Below are positions 4,455 to 5,002 of a stretch of DNA of 5,002 bases, piece by piece (within the stretch, counting starts at the first letter, position 1; every line of letters starts with the position of its first letter). The stretch lies in NCBI GenBank assembly GCA_003539755.1, contig DPOH01000143.1:1-5002 (forward strand), written 5' to 3'. A program made the translations under genes and the position numbers. Under the pieces are notes generated by a model, which was not told where the DNA came from, searched no databases, and saw only the letters and a program-made list of their open reading frames with translations. This stretch comes from Clostridium sp. Lineage in GTDB: Bacteria > Bacillota > Clostridia > Clostridiales > Clostridiaceae.

Positions 4455-5002
4455 TTAATATTTATCAATAAATGATTTACCTTCACATCCTCCAGTATTG
4501 AAGACTCTAACATCATCTTCAAGTTCATTTGAAAGTTTATTTAAGCCAAGTGCTGTTTGCGCTAAATTCTTACTTCCTTCACTAATCTCATTAATAGAGG
4601 ATAATACTTCTTCAGAAAGTACGCATATATTATCTGATCTTTTAGATGACTGTTCAATTTTCTTATATAATATTTCATTTTCTCTGCTTATATTTTCTGA
4701 TGCAGTATTTAAATTTTTAATTTTATTATCTATATCATTAGTATGTCTAATTATTGTTTTAAATATATCTATTGATTCAGTCACACTATTAAATGAATGT
4801 GCTAATTTATTATTCAACTCACTACTATCACTTATTATTACATCTGTTTCTTTTGAAATTCTATTAATATATTCAGAAATTGTATTTACAGATTTTCTAC
4901 TTTGTTCTGCAAGTTCACTTATTTCATTAGCAACTACCGCAAATCCTTTTCCTGCCTCTCCTACTCTAGCTGACTCAATTGATGCATTTAATGCTAATAA
5001 AT
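4455..5002 (-). CDS. Methyl-accepting chemotaxis protein, C-terminal part (partial)
   Basis: The last 181 residues of a chemoreceptor are present; the N-terminal sensor, membrane and HAMP parts lie beyond the right edge. The visible sequence opens with the hallmark cytoplasmic hairpin tip: LLALNASIESARV, then GEAGKGFAVVANEISELAEQ. This is the region that contacts CheW and CheA and transmits ligand signals to the flagellar switch. About 150 residues of helical heptad sequence follow, including methylation-helix-like polar stretches, and then a short tail, GGCEGKSFIDKY. The descending arm is long, which would suit the long-helix receptors common in Firmicutes, but the class cannot be fixed from half a hairpin. 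An in-frame TTG at 4817 could be mistaken for a start. The continuous tip sequence upstream shows that the gene continues past 5000. A terminator follows at 4400-4427. Confidence 0.95.
   Translation of the reverse strand, partial: LLALNASIESARVGEAGKGFAVVANEISELAEQSRKSVNTISEYINRISKETDVIISDSSELNNKLAHSFNSVTESIDIFKTIIRHTNDIDNKIKNLNTASENISRENEILYKKIEQSSKRSDNICVLSEEVLSSINEISEGSKNLAQTALGLNKLSNELEDDVRVFNTGGCEGKSFIDKY

Noticed and set aside
4455..4817. A free-standing 120-residue protein starting at the TTG at 4817
   Set aside because: The frame stays open upstream to the window edge and encodes the chemoreceptor hairpin tip, so this is only the tail of a larger gene.
1..5002. CRISPR array, tRNA, rRNA or insertion sequence
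   Set aside because: No regularly spaced repeats, tRNA-like cloverleaf, rRNA segments or transposase-like frames were seen on either strand.

Overview
The window looks like chromosomal DNA of a spore-forming, low-GC Firmicute, most likely a Clostridium-type anaerobe. The reasons are strongly A/T-biased DNA and codon use, AGGAGG-type ribosome binding sites, a Bacillus/Clostridium-type TopB, a YjdF (DUF2992) gene with its leader RNA, a clostridial-looking chemoreceptor, and promoter-like sequences that resemble sporulation sigma-factor sites. No rRNA, tRNA, IS element or CRISPR array is visible.

Layout from left to right. Positions 1-26 hold the first eight codons of a minus-strand gene, preceded by a sigma-G-like promoter. 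Next, on the minus strand, is a 160-residue protein of unknown function with two hydrophobic segments (123-605). A 179-bp divergent intergenic region (606-784) separates it from the only plus-strand gene (785-1273). That gene encodes a 162-residue protein with an Asn-rich heptad N-terminus, one hydrophobic segment and a Cys/His-rich tail, and CATA-nnn-TA elements lie upstream. A perfect 15-bp hairpin (1295-1337) separates it from the convergent topB gene (1348-3528), a full-length DNA topoisomerase III. A 240-bp intergenic stretch carries the topB promoter and the yjdF terminator. The yjdF gene (3769-4188) follows, with a structured leader RNA (about 4202-4314) that I assign to the yjdF riboswitch class. 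Upstream of it are a -10 element and an inverted repeat that may be an operator. A terminator hairpin (4400-4427) then closes the last gene, the C-terminal 181 residues of a methyl-accepting chemotaxis protein (4455-5002) whose N-terminus lies beyond the window.

The genes do not form one operon. Three of the minus-strand genes (the chemoreceptor, yjdF and topB) are each followed by their own terminator, and yjdF and topB each have a recognisable -10 element. The two points of most interest are the riboswitch-controlled yjdF unit and the unknown Cys-rich protein, whose composition and upstream sequences suggest a spore-surface or metal-binding role. That role is inference, not demonstrated.
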